A stretch of 64,000 nucleotides of DNA. Origin: Ophioceras dolichostomum. Taxonomy: Eukaryota; Ascomycota; Sordariomycetes; Magnaporthales; Ophioceraceae. The notes below the pieces were generated by a model, which searched no databases, had not been told where the DNA came from, and saw only the letters and a program-made list of their open reading frames with translations. A program made the position numbers and the translations under genes. The stretch lies in contig PYST01000203.1 of NCBI GenBank assembly GCA_003049485.1, forward strand, positions 1 through 64,000, in the 5' to 3' direction. Below are positions 9,756 to 20,950 of the stretch, in pieces; position 1 is the first letter of the stretch; each line of letters opens with the position of its first letter.

Positions 9756-11908
9756 AGACGACAGAGGCAGTGAAGCGGCACTCTCGGGATATCCTCACTT
9801 CGTCACAGAGCGCACAGGGGCATCGGCTTCGACTGAGGATCAGGGGCGATGACGTCGAACCACCACAAGGGGCAGACGGGTTCAGGGGAGTTGGTCTGGT
9901 GAGTATCCGATGGGCCCTTTGAGGTTATCACAATCCCCAATAAGTCGACAGTATCATTTCCCCCGCGTATCCATTCTCAAGGATACTACAGCATGCAAGA
10001 TTGATTGGACCCTTGGGCGGAGGAGGATGCCAGACAGGGCATGCCAGGGGTCAGGCAGGTCAGTGTCAAGCAGGGAAACCCACGGCAACGATCCCCAGAA
10101 TAGGGAGCTTTGACAATCTGAGAGAGCGGAGACCGACGGCCAGTGGTCGATGCTGTATTATAAGAGGACTCGCATATAATATAGAATCGGCGATAGCGGC
10201 GGAGTGGAAGAAAAGCTAAGGAGTGAGGAGGACTGCGAGGCGATCCGTGGCCCAGCTAACGGCTTAACATGAGGTCCGCCCTCCCCCCTTTCTCCCTCTC
10301 TCCCTACCTCATTGTCTCGCACATCATTCTTCATGCTCTCGCAGTCGGGCCGTCTGGGGGCCAGAGCACAAAACCAAAGCAAACAAACTTGTTTTCCTGG
10401 TTGTTCTTGAGCCTCGGCTCGGCTTGTTGTGCCTTACGTCGTCCATCGTTCTCTCTTTTTGACAGGAGGGGCTTGCCTTTGCATAAGGAGGGGGGTGGCA
10501 CGCGGTGAAATGACGGAGGTGACAGCGTGTCTCGTGCATCATCGACGACTGTAGGTGCCAGAGGAGGAGGGAAGGGTTGGTAGAACGGTGGTAGTGGTGG
10601 GTGTGTGATTGAAACCTTCCCCAACCTAAAAGGGGACTTAGAGCAACACACCAGACCCCAGAATTCCCCAACGCGCGCTTGCGTGAGGTGCATGAGGTGC
10701 GTGAGATGTGCCGGGAGTGGTAGCTAAATCGGCCATCTTTGCCTAACACGGCCAGCCGAGACCACGCGCAGACGCTTGTCCTTCTTCTTTGGCCCTACCC
10801 GTGCTACCCGCGCCCGCATGCGCGAAATACTAGCAGCAGAATGGTGGGAAAGGTGTGGGAAAAAATAGCGAAGGGGGGGAGACGAAAGAAGAAAGGCTGG
10901 GGTAAGACTTAAGATCGTCATAGTCAAGTATACCGGCCACATTCCTTCGTGTTGGTCGTGGTGGAGCAGGCCATATCCACGTGAGCCAAAATGGGCCCCC
11001 ACCCACCCCCGCAACCCGAATTCCGGATGGGTGAAGTGCCGACCGGGGCGAGAGAGGTTGGTTTGTGCATTGTAGCGGTCAGTCAAGTTAAGTCAAGTCC
11101 CGTCAGGATCAGGATTAGGAATGTTGAGATGTGTCAATGGCATTCAGCCATGTCAACGAAGGTAGGTAGTTAGCTGTAGCGGGTAGGTCTCGGAGGAATC
11201 AATGATGGAGATCATCTGGCATGTGTGACGGTGAGAAGGGAGGAGGCTGAGTTGAAATCAACAGCACATCAATGACGCGGCAACAGCCGAGCAGAAAACA
11301 CCATATGAGAAGAAAAGGTTCGGGTCGCCTAATAAGGCTATCATCACCGAGTCGCTTGTTTTTTCGAGATTGTGTCCGTGGTAGGTAGGTATGCAACTGT
11401 GCGCGATCTTTAGCAAAATCCCGGGCCGGAAAACTAGCAAAAGATAAGTATCCGGAAAAGAAGCGAGCAAAAATAACGGTCAAGGATGTACGTTCTAGTC
11501 AAGCGTGCTTCGGGGGGAGAAAGAGAGAGAGGCCTTGAAAATATCCCCAATGTCGGCGACACAGCACACACGTGGGCAGCGCAGGTGGATCGCGTCTAGG
11601 CGCGGTTACGGCGCCGTCTGTCTCTGATCCACCCACTGTCATCACCTACTGATCAACTATCCTCCACACAGATGCCCACTGGCCCCCAGTCTATATGGTC
11701 CAAGCGAAAATTCAACGACGGTCCAAATTAGGACGGAATGCCTCATGCTCCTTCTACTCTCTCTCTATCTCTCTCTGTGTGTGTGTGTCGCCTATGGATA
11801 ACGCCCAAGTTCGCGGGGTAGCTTTGCCCGGTTATTGGGCCCGGGTTTGGCTGGAGCGTATGCCCGAGGTGAAGCAGGGGCCGCTGGGCTATCCAGCCCG
11901 GAATTTGG

Positions 11909-11990
11909 CCACTCGTGAATAGCATCTTATCCAGGGCGGCCGGGGGGCTCCTGTGCGAATAATATCTGATTCACGAGTGGTTTTTTTTTT
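11909..11990. repeat. 12-bp perfect inverted repeat with trailing T run
   Basis: CCACTCGTGAAT (11909-11920) is perfectly complementary to ATTCACGAGTGG (11969-11980), with a 48-nt spacer rich in G and C. Ten T follow directly at 11981-11990. It could form a hairpin in RNA, and a T run after it resembles an RNA polymerase III stop, but no internal A or B box was found. Confidence 0.6.
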
Positions 11991-12355
11991 GATTGTTTGC
12001 CACTGAAGACATTAGGAGGATCGGGTTGGCTGGCTTAACGTCTCCCGATATACTTCTCTCTGTTGATACCCTAATCTGCGAATTGCATTATTCTTCTTAC
12101 TCGTCCATCGCTTACTTCCAAGCTTGCATGTTAGACAGCTTATATGTGCCGTACTGGTTTTACTGATGATCTCTGATGATCTCTTCAAGATTTCAGGTAG
12201 ATGTCTTCCAACAAGATACAAAGCCTCGGCTCTATCTTTCTCCGGGGTGGTAGGACAGGGAACCACAAATAGTCTCTTGAACGACATCGCCACTGATACA
12301 TGCCGCTTGTTTCCCTCGTGCTGTTATTCTTATCATGCCTCGCTGACTCAGTGCG

Positions 12356-13900
12356 TCACCCAATGGAAGGGAAGAAGCCCGCCCAGGTGGTGTCGTATAC
12401 TCCCTGAGGCATGTGTGTCAGCGAGTAAACTATAAGGCCGAGGATAACAAGGCGGGCGAGAGCGTAGGCGCCTATAATAGTTGAAAAAGTCCATATCAAC
12501 AATCTCGACGCGAATGACCCCGGTTTGATGCGCGCCATCCCGTCCGATCCCTCTGTCTCGCCATACGACCCGGTCCACATCACGAGGAGAATCACGACCG
12601 GCAGAGCGGTGATGGCGATGGACAGAGCCCTCCACATCTGCCTGGGGGCGTCGTTCTCGGCCCCGAACTGCGCGTTCCAAGCGGCGATGTGAACCCCACC
12701 GAATGCGGCCGCAACGGCGCAGAGAAAACCCTGCTGCCACCCGAAGTCCGCCACTAGATTGATGGCGTCGTCATAATTTGAGGCCCGGTTGCCAGCATAG
12801 AGTAGAAAGTTGTCTGGCAGGTGATAGCTGGGATCCCAACAACTACTGGCAGTACGGCTGCCTTCCGGTTCCGGCACTGCTGGCCGTTCTGTGGGGGGTC
12901 CACCCAGAAGCAGTGTGACGTGTGCGGCGTCGAAGGGCTTGTCCCACCAGAGTCCGTACATGGTCGCAGCGGGGACGACGTAGGCGGCGGTTGAGACTTC
13001 CAGGAGAGAGATGGGTAGTTTCCTCCCGAGCCGGACGCAGCAGTCTATTACGAGGTAGAGCGACTGGGCGATGGCCAAGATCTTGACCAACGTGCTCGAC
13101 TTGCCGAGTTCCTGGATGTCCGCCTCGCTTTTGACGAACACATCTCGACGCTCGTCTGGGGCGCAGCCTTCGAGGAAGTTGACTGCAAGTGAGTTGAGAT
13201 TAGGCCAGGCAGGGAGAAAGACAGAAAAAAACATTCGGCCGTTTTCGTCATATCCCCACGTTGTCATCCATATATTAAGACCAAGAATGGGCTCACCGTA
13301 GTGCTCAAGCGTGAGATGATGCTCGATATTTCTTGTACGCCGGAGACTCCCATCGCTTTCGTCGAGTAAAAGGGATATCTTGGAAAATCCACCCATATTC
13401 GCATAAAACGCATGAGCCATCGTGAGTCCGGTCCCGCCGTCGCCGTACCTGGCTTTGTTGACATTCCCCTCCTTGTCCAGGAAGTTGTCATACCTCCTCT
13501 GCTTCCCCTCAATGGTGCGCATCCTCTTCGCGCCGACCCACGAGTCGAAGTCCTTGCCCAGCGCCTTCGCCCGTTTCAAGGCTCCTCTAGCCTCGCCGTA
13601 CTGCCAGAGCGCCATGTTAGTCCCGATCTCGGGCGCGAGGATGATGAGGCACATCATGCTCAGCTTCCGCAGATACCTGTACCGCACGGGCCGCCTCGGC
13701 CAGATCGGGATCGGACACGCCTTGCACAGCTTGTGCCATCCGGCGTCCATCTCTCTGTCGTCCGGGATGTTCAGGTGGAGGCACTGGTAGGAGCAGATCA
13801 GGAGCACCGAGAGGCAGCTCCAGATGATGTTGATCGTCCCGCGCCGATCCGGGGCCGACACCCAGCCGACATACTCGGTCGTTATGGTGTTATTAGACAT
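12356..13900 (-). CDS. Seven-span membrane protein of a fungal family of unknown function
   Basis: The product belongs by pattern to a large filamentous-fungal family recognised by an N-terminal GWVSxPxxRGTxxIxWSC motif (here GWVSAPDRRGTINIIWSC), an LAPE motif in the second span, and a C-terminal LPPG-like box followed by an aromatic end (here MPQGVYDTTWAGFFPSIG). No molecular function is known to me. About seven hydrophobic segments are visible. A probable 114-nt intron at 13183-13296 (donor GTGAGC, acceptor TTGCAG, phase 1) is a multiple of three without stops; removing it gives 476 aa and brings a VNFLEGCAP segment next to EHY. The start at 13900 (MSNNTITTEYVGW) is preferred; the frame is open up to 14065 but that extension does not fit the family, where the GWVS motif lies close to the start. 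Isolated between intergenic regions, so context is uninformative. Confidence 0.75.
   Translation of the reverse strand: MSNNTITTEYVGWVSAPDRRGTINIIWSCLSVLLICSYQCLHLNIPDDREMDAGWHKLCKACPIPIWPRRPVRYRYLRKLSMMCLIILAPEIGTNMALWQYGEARGALKRAKALGKDFDSWVGAKRMRTIEGKQRRYDNFLDKEGNVNKARYGDGGTGLTMAHAFYANMGGFSKISLLLDESDGSLRRTRNIEHHLTLEHYGEPILGLNIWMTTWGYDENGRMFFSVFLPAWPNLNSLAVNFLEGCAPDERRDVFVKSEADIQELGKSSTLVKILAIAQSLYLVIDCCVRLGRKLPISLLEVSTAAYVVPAATMYGLWWDKPFDAAHVTLLLGGPPTERPAVPEPEGSRTASSCWDPSYHLPDNFLLYAGNRASNYDDAINLVADFGWQQGFLCAVAAAFGGVHIAAWNAQFGAENDAPRQMWRALSIAITALPVVILLVMWTGSYGETEGSDGMARIKPGSFASRLLIWTFSTIIGAYALARLVILGLIVYSLTHMPQGVYDTTWAGFFPSIG
13183..13296 (-). other. Probable stop-free 3n intron in the membrane-protein gene
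   Basis: The donor GTGAGC and acceptor CTTGCAG (minus strand) flank 114 nt with no in-frame stop. A CTCAAC branch-like sequence lies just before the acceptor. Retention would insert 38 residues without breaking the frame. Confidence 0.6.
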
Positions 13901-14870
13901 ATTAGCAGGCAGATTGCCGCGGCTTATGCGAGGACGGCTGTTTATGTCACCGGAAGAGGAAGGAACGGGTGTTATCGAGCGAAGACATCCCGGGGAGAGA
14001 AGATTGGGTACGAACCATGCATTTATGAAAGACGGCAGCTCCCAGCCTTGGGCCGAATTGGGCATTGTGGCTGGAACTCTTCAGCTGATTCTTCGGGAAG
14101 CCGAGAGGGTGTGCTGCTGGCCGATATTGGCTTCGGCGGACCAATGATGTCAGCCTAACCTCAATTTCGTTCGATTCAGCTGCTGCACGAAAAGACAGGG
14201 TGAGCCCGTCCCTCGCCAATGAGAACAGGTAAGGCTCCCTGTGTTTCTATCAAACCTTATCTCGCGCATCGACTCCTCTCGCGAGAGATATCGTTTCCTC
14301 GCTTATCCCTCTTTAGAATCCGTATCCAGTACTTTCACCCTCCATCAGCCGGGAAAAGGGGGGCGTCCTTCTAATACCCTCCTCCTCGCCTCAGCTCCTT
14401 AGTCACCAAAGAAAACCCAGCGAGAGAAGCCGTCGCGACTTGGGATAGGCCAAGCCGGCAGCTTGTGTCTGTCGAATCCGCCCGAAACCTCGCCCGTTTC
14501 TCCTATGAGCGGAGCTGCTCTCCACCATGGCAGAGCACACGCAGTTCGCTCTTCCGCCAAGCAAGCGTTTCCGACAGTTGACCTCGTGAAGGAGCAAAAA
14601 GTCAGCGACCAAAAAAAGAAGAATAAACAAAATAAGAGGATTGCTTACACCGCAGGCTTGAAAGACCCTTATGAGAACGGACAGCCGTGGTAATTCTGAA
14701 AAGTCAATGCAAACCCCATCTCAGACGTTACTCGAAGAAACAACCCAGAGCGAGCGAGAGGAGAGGGCAGGCAATACGGACACATGGCAAGGAATCTTCT
14801 CTTTTGTGTACCTAGATGCGCAGAACGGAACGATAGTTCACACGAACATTTAGTCTAGGTAGGTAGGCAT
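13901..14870. other. Intergenic region between the membrane-protein and M16 genes
   Basis: It holds the upstream region of the membrane-protein gene and the 3' flank of the metalloprotease gene. An AGGTAGGTAGG motif sits at about 14856-14867, next to the metalloprotease stop codon. No gene seen. Confidence 0.5.
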
Positions 14871-17800
14871 TTACAGCTCATCACGCGAGGGGACAGCCTT
14901 CGAGTCCTTAGTTTCCTTCTTCTCATCCTCCTCTCCACTGCCAGACTCGCTCCCCTCGTCAGACTCGCCGTCCTCGTCCTCCTCGCTTCCGCTCCCACTC
15001 CTACTCCCACTCCCACTGCCGCTCTCGCCGTTGGCCTCGTCGTCTCCGTCCTCGCTCTTCAGGCCGTAGTCGTCGTGGTAGTCCGACAGGGTCTTGATTT
15101 GCGTCTCGTACCCCATCGACTTGAAGGCTTTGTCCATGGACTATTGGAGGAGTATATAAGATGTCAGCAAACGGAATCTCTTGTTATTTTTGAAAAAAAA
15201 TGAAAAAGGCATGGTGAGAGAACGGGATGGATGGATGAGACGTAAGTAATGCGATGATGGAATATAGGGAAGACGGAATAAAACTTTACCTCCTGAAGCA
15301 GCGGAGCGCAAGTAACAACAACATTGCTCGTCCCCGGCTTAAACACCGGCACGATAAGCTCAGTCATGACCTTCCGGATATCATCATCCGACACATCCCT
15401 CACAGCAGCCATGATGCGACGGTTCCAATCCGGCGCCAACCCGCGCAGCACGGCCAGCACGAAGTTCTGCTGCGCCGCCGCCGCCATGGTGGCCTGCTCG
15501 TCCGCGAAGCCGACGACGATTCCCGAGACGGCGCCCTCGACGAGGTGGCGGTCCAGCGGCGCCGAGCCCCCCGCCAGGGCCTCGACGGCGGCGCGGCTGG
15601 CCTCGAGCGCCTTGGAAGCGTCGGGAGACCGGTACACCTTGTACTGCAGGTACCCGCCGTCGACCTCCCGGCTGAAGGACACGCCGTACGCGAGGCCGTT
15701 ACCCCGCACGGCCGTCCAGAGCGGGCCCTCCACCGCCTCGAGGTAGCCGACCGCCACCAGGAAGGCGGGCAGGCGCGGGTCGGCGAACGAGGTCATGCCC
15801 ACGGCGGTGCTGACGCTGTACGAGGAGTCCAGCGTCGTCATCGGGATGATCACCGTGCCGACCGAGCCGGGCTTGCGGCCCTCATCGTTGAGCATCGTGG
15901 ACGGGCGCACAATGGGCACCATCGTCGTGGCTCCGGCCGAGGCGGTGTCGTTATCGCCGTCGACGCCGTCGGGGAACCGCTCCGTAAGCACGTCCCACGT
16001 CACCACGGGGTCCGACAGCTTGGACACGTCGGCCGTGACCAGGACGCGCGTGTTGCTGAAGGTGAAGAGCGCGCGGCGCAGCTCCTCGAACCAGCCGACC
16101 ACGGTCTCGGGCTCGCGCTCGAGCAGCTTCTTGAGGCGGCGCAGGTACACGGCCTTGACCAGCGTGCGCTTCGACACCGGGAACGACTCCTTGACCGAGT
16201 GGATGGCCATGTCGACCTCGAGCGACATGGTCTTGCCGTCGCGCTTCGACTCGGGGATGTCGGCCAGCGCCTTGGCCACGCAGGCCTTGAGCCGCGCCGG
16301 GTCGAAGATGCTGTCGAAGAGCATGGTGCGCACCCAGCGTACGATGGTCGCGTACTTGTCCGGCTCGATCTGGAACTGCAGCACGAAGCTCTCGGCGTCG
16401 CCCATGCGTCCGCCCGAGCTCAGGTGGTAGCTGATGGTGTCGCGCTCCAGCTCCATGACCACGTCCTCGAACTCGATGCGCTCGCCGTCCCTCGTGATGG
16501 GCAGGTTGAAGAAGAAATCGCTGAAGAGCGACAGCAGGGGCATCAGGCGCACAGGCGCAGGCGACGTGCCGATGTGCACCGTCATGTGCACAAAGTTGCT
16601 CGGAACGTCCTCGAACTGCACGAAGAGGGGCAGTCCGGGCTTGGCCGTGTCGATCACCTTCTGCGCCTTGTTTGCGGGCGTGCCTAGCTCCCGTGCCCGG
16701 CCGGACCTTGCCGTGCTCGACTCGATGAAGTGGATGGACTCGGTGCCGGGAACGGCCCACTGGTCGATCACTGATTCGGGGATCGGCTGCTCGTTCTTCT
16801 TCTTGGCCGCCTCGAGCCGCTCCTGCAGCTTTTGCAGACCCTCGGGTCCAAGCTCTTCCTTACGCTTCGCAACACGCGTCTCCTCAGCGCTCTTCAGTTT
16901 GTTGGCGAGATCCATCGACGGCTTCCCCAGGATGGAAATGTGTTTGGCATCCGAGATCCAAGTGCGCAGGAACTCGCGCCACTGGCCATCGGTCCACGAC
17001 TCGAGGACGTCGTACTCCTCCAGCCCCTTCATCTCCTTCAGCGTCGTTCCGTCGCGCTTGCCGAAGAGGTAATCCGTGATGATGTTGCTGGAGTAGAACT
17101 GCTCGGAGCCCTCGGCCTGGAACTTGACCTGGCGCCGCTCGCGACTGATGCATTCCTTCATGTAGGTCATGTCGAGTGGCTTCTCTGCGACCTCCTTGAG
17201 AAGGGAGATCAGGCGCTGCTCGACAAAGGCCAGCTTTTCGGTGGCGACGCCTGTCGGCTCGAACCAGATGACCGAGTTTGGCCGACCGTCCCACCATGTG
17301 AGAATCGAGCTCGCCAGCTCCTCCTTCTCGACCATGACGTTTTCCAGCACTGAGACGGACGATCCACACAGATACGTCAGAAGCACGTTTAGTGCCGATG
17401 CCGCAATCACATCGTTGCAGTTGGGGCCGAAGAAAGCGACAACGACCTCGCCGGTGGATTCATCCTCTTCTGGAAATTCGACCGTCTCGACCACAGTCTG
17501 CTCGAGTGGCGGTGGCTGGGCCGAGTCGATCCAGGGGCTGTTCAGTTTCTCATTAGCAATCTGTCACTGAGATACCTCCGGTACGATGTGGAGAAGAAGG
17601 GGTATGCGCCACAGATTGTGTCAAGGATCAGGAGTTTCTCACCGTTTGAAGGGTGCATCTATAGGAGGGATCAGGTCCTTGATGGACTCCTCAAACTCAT
17701 CTAGAACCTGCAAAAGATTCTGGTGGTCTGCCTCGCCAACTATGATGACGGCCAGGTTGCGCGGCTGGTACATGGCCTTGTGGAAGTCGCGGATTCTTTC

Positions 17801-18400
17801 GGGTGTGAGAACACGAAGAGCTTCCATCATGCCACCCGTCTCGTAGCGGAAGCCGACGTCCTCGGGATACAAGAGACGGCGGGCGCGAAGGTACATCAGC
17901 TCAGTGCTGGAGTACTGCAGCGCCTGCATCTCCGAATACACGACACCGGCATCGTTGCCTTCGCCGTCGACGTGGTGCACCTCGGTGGTGCATGCCTCGT
18001 CTGTGATCACCGGGACGAGCACATGCTCCAGGTAAACGGGGAGGATCTGGGCGAAGCCTTCCCAGCCGGCCGTCTCGAGAGTGTACGCCGTGTGGTCGAT
18101 AGCCGTCCAGGCGTTGGTCATCGAGTACGCGCGGGACGCGAGCTTGTCTAGCAGGCCCTTGTAGCGGTAGGTGCGGGACCCCATGAAGACCAGGTGCTCC
18201 AAGGTGTGCGGGGCGCCCGAGTCGTCGAAGATCTCGGTGGCGAGGGTGAAGTAGCCGTTGACCTTGGGACCCTTGCGGTCGGCCACAATGACCTGCATGC
18301 CGCTCCTCTCGGACTCATATTGCGTGATGATCGTTGGGGCATAGTCGGTCTGGAAGCTCTGCAGCTTGCGGAACCGGGGGGTTCCTCGTCCTCCGCCCAT
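14871..18400 (-). CDS. M16C-type zinc metalloprotease (yeast Sdd3/YOL098C-like)
   Basis: A large pitrilysin/insulinase-family peptidase, expected to degrade peptides in the cytosol or an organelle. Three exons (17643-18400, 15290-17537, 14871-15140; introns 105 and 149 nt) give 1091 aa. Seen: the inverted zinc motif His65-Thr-Leu-Glu68-His69, with the third ligand expected in the downstream GEGNDAGVVYSEM segment (about 140-155); an M16 C-terminal inactive half; an acidic exon-3 tail made of Ser-Gly and Glu/Asp runs, ending PSRDEL. The length and the opening (FRKLQSFQTDYAPTIITQY) match the eukaryotic M16C group rather than the mitochondrial processing peptidases. The start at 18400 gives no obvious signal or targeting peptide. 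The open frame continues to 18661, but that stretch lacks family resemblance. Exon joins restore KRPWIDSA and LLQE-SMDKAF. Confidence 0.9.
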
Positions 18401-18769
18401 GGCTGACCAGGCTGTAGTTGCTAGGTCGGAAAAGAATCTACACTCGATAAAATAGGTAGTTAGTAACAAGAGAGCTGAAGTAGTAGTGGCAAAACTTTCG
18501 CAGTTCGTTGAGATGGGCAAAGATGAAAAGAAACCAAAAGGAAAAACCTGAGGGCCAGGATTGACGGGCTTGACGGAAGAGGGTGGCTCATATGGAGGCC
18601 GCTTGGCTCCATCAAGGTACGCATCATGCTGAGTCCAAACTGGCGATGACAGGCCTCGCAAACAATGACCACATAACAGCCTGAGGAGCAGCCAATCGGC
18701 AGCAACAGCACCTTACGTAGCGGCACAGCAAAGCATGTCAAGAACCAGAAAACAGGGGGCTTCGTGTGT

Positions 18770-18832
18770 GCTTTTGTGTGCTTTTGAGTGCTTGTGAGTG
18801 CTTGTGAGTGTTTGTGAGTGAGTGGTGTGCGT
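18770..18832. repeat. Imperfect 11-nt tandem repeat
   Basis: Units of the form TGCTTGTGAGTG and TGCTTTTGTG repeat about five times with drift from TTTT to TTGT. The segment lies in the upstream region of the M16 gene, between it and the possible small membrane-protein gene. Confidence 0.6.
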
Positions 18833-18899
18833 AAGTTGTGTGCTCCTTGGTGCCATGGACGCCCTCTCCTCTCACTAAGACCTCTGAAAGACGGGCCTC

Positions 18900-19230
18900 T
18901 CTCATACCCGTATTCATCATCAATCCGCAGACATGCGAATATTACAATGCCTAAGATGAGGACGTTGATAACACCCTCTAGGAAGGCATTCTTGACAATG
19001 TTCCTCAGACGCAGACGTTGTCTCAAGTGCATACGTGCCTCGATCTCGGCCTTGGCGTGGGCGTCGACCTCGGCATCGGCCTGCGCTGGTGCCCGCCCCC
19101 GAGCCTGCGCCCGAGCACGAGACCGAGTCCTCGGCCCCGCGCTTTCGCCGGACTGGTCCGGGGTTCTCTGCACTTGATCCCGATGACCCAAGACCCTGCT
19201 TTGGTCTTTGGACGGCGAGACCATGCCCAC
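18900..19230 (-). CDS. Possible small single-span membrane protein
   Basis: I do not recognise this product. On the minus strand an open frame from 19230 encodes a hydrophilic N-terminal half rich in Arg, Ala and Glu (ARAQARGRAPAQADAEVDAH region), then LRLRNIVKNAFLEGV and a hydrophobic stretch VINVLILGIVIFACL followed by acidic RIDDEYGYERG. The Ala/Glu part uses mostly C- or G-ending codons like the real genes of the window, and the charged-hydrophobic-charged order is protein-like. Past about 18890 the frame runs into the tandem repeat and looks non-coding, so the 3' end or a splice site is unknown; the frame formally stops at 18460. It could be an accident of composition. Confidence 0.3.
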
Positions 19231-20950
19231 GAAGCAGCACCGACGGCGGGTGCTAGGATGTGTTTAAATTGCAAACAAGGAGCGCAGAGGTCCCACGAGA
19301 TTTGTCCCTGGATCGACGTCCATAAGAGATAAATGTCTGGCTGGAGAGCGGGAATGACAACAACAAACGTAAGACGATTGAAAAAACTGCCCGATGGAAG
19401 GGACAGCACCACTTTAGTGCCAAAGGCAACAAAAAGATGTGGAGAGAGGCAGTGTTGGTGGTGAAGTGCGAAGTGACAGGTGACACAAAAGCAAGGCAGT
19501 CATCAAGGCCAGACAAGATGGAGTCCAAGGATTTTTTATCTTGGCTGCTTTGGTACAAACGCAGATGGAAAACACAGCAAACCTAGAACCCACCCACAAG
19601 TACATACCTCAATGCGGTTTTCGGCCCTAGATCCTGACTATCGTACGGCGGGCGGGCAGTCAGGCAGGCAGGCAAGGCAGACCTGCAGCAGGCTGGACAG
19701 AAGGCCGCAGAGATGCGACGATGCTGGCAGGCACAAAAGAATGGGGGTGGCGGCGGTAAGAAACCAATGACAGTAAGCAGACGATCGAAGGGGATAGTTG
19801 CCGTGCTGCGAGATGGCGATAGATTTGACGAACGAGCGATGCGGAGCCAGCGGCCAAGCTAACCTAAGGTGCTGGATAGTGGTCTAGCTTAAGCTGGTGC
19901 AGGAAGCAGGCAAGTAGGAGGAGGTCAGCAAGCAGCAGACAAGCTTGGGTTGGCTGCGAGCTGCTGTATGCTATTTCTGCCCCGCGTTACGGGAAGAGTT
20001 ACAAGCAAAGGGACCGCGCCTACAAGCCGAAAGGGCGTGGAGGCGCCGAGTGAATTACTGAAAAGAAAAGAAAAAAAATGTGTGAAGGTAGAAAGAGTGA
20101 AGACTTGGGAGTTCTTGCTCTTGTTCAAATACCGCCCGGATGGCCCAACGGCAACGGCGGTCAAGAACTCTCCTCTATCTATTCTGCACGTTTATGTTGG
20201 GAACAGCCTGGACATGGACCGACCAACCCCGGACGAAAATGGCCTAGTTGACCGAGCGCTTTTTTGTGCGTGGCTGCTTGTGCTGCTTGTGGTGCAAGCG
20301 ATCGCCTCTCCGGGTTGCGCAGGAAAATCAGCAGCCTCCGAAGCCTCTGCCTGTTTCTCCCTTGTCAAATCTGCTGTGGTATGCCAACAGCTGCTACTGT
20401 GAGCTGGTGCTGCTTCACAAAACACTGCTCCAGCACACTACTGCGTACTGATGGTGTTGCTTGCTCTCCCGCGAAGCCGGGCGGCCCCCAACACCATTTT
20501 CAGTTTCTCCCCTCTCTGGGAGCTGGTGCCTGTCCCGCCATCCCGCCCTCCAAGAGCTGAAAATGTCAATCCGAGGGAGGGGTAGCTTATCACTATCTCG
20601 CGCTTCTCATTGGCCCATCTCGCCCCGTTTTGCTGGACCCACTGGAGCTGGGCGCCGGGCACGTAGCTCAACGTCACGATGCACAGACCCGAGCTGGTGA
20701 TGATCGTAATGTGGCTTGAAGCTCCGAACTTGTCCCTAAATAGCCCCTAATCGAAACATTTCCATCCCCACGTCGAATTTCCCACCGCATTCGCCGATAA
20801 ACATCCGTGCCGAGCCCTTGCTGCCCGTCAGATCGATCATCCGAGCCGCAGTCACGACGAAGGACCGCAAACTGCTGCTAGCCTGCATATCCTTCCCCAA
20901 GAAGACTCACGCTAAGCTAAACCTACCTTCGAACTTACCTAGCTGCCTCG

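Larger units (their letters stand above)
9656..12355. other. Lipase upstream region and gene-free sequence
   Basis: Upstream of the lipase there is a TTATAA box at 9750-9755, about 95 bp before its start codon. The rest has short scattered open frames without family resemblance. It also carries a CT/GT microsatellite near 11755-11790 and a 12-bp inverted repeat followed by a T run near 11909-11990. No gene can be supported. Confidence 0.5.
18401..20950. other. Intergenic region between the M16 and Dsl1/ZW10 genes
   Basis: It contains the M16 upstream region, an 11-nt tandem repeat near 18770-18830, a possible small gene at 18900-19230 (listed separately), GGCAGGCAGGCAGGCA-type sequence near 19660, and the Dsl1 promoter. 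Nothing else recognisable. Confidence 0.5.

Noticed and set aside
14066..14219. Upstream extension of the seven-span membrane protein
   Set aside because: Family members begin close to the GWVS motif, and the extra residues are unlike any targeting sequence.
18401..18661. N-terminal extension of the M16 metalloprotease
   Set aside because: Open but without family likeness; the orthologue-like start is FRKLQSFQTDYAP just after 18400.
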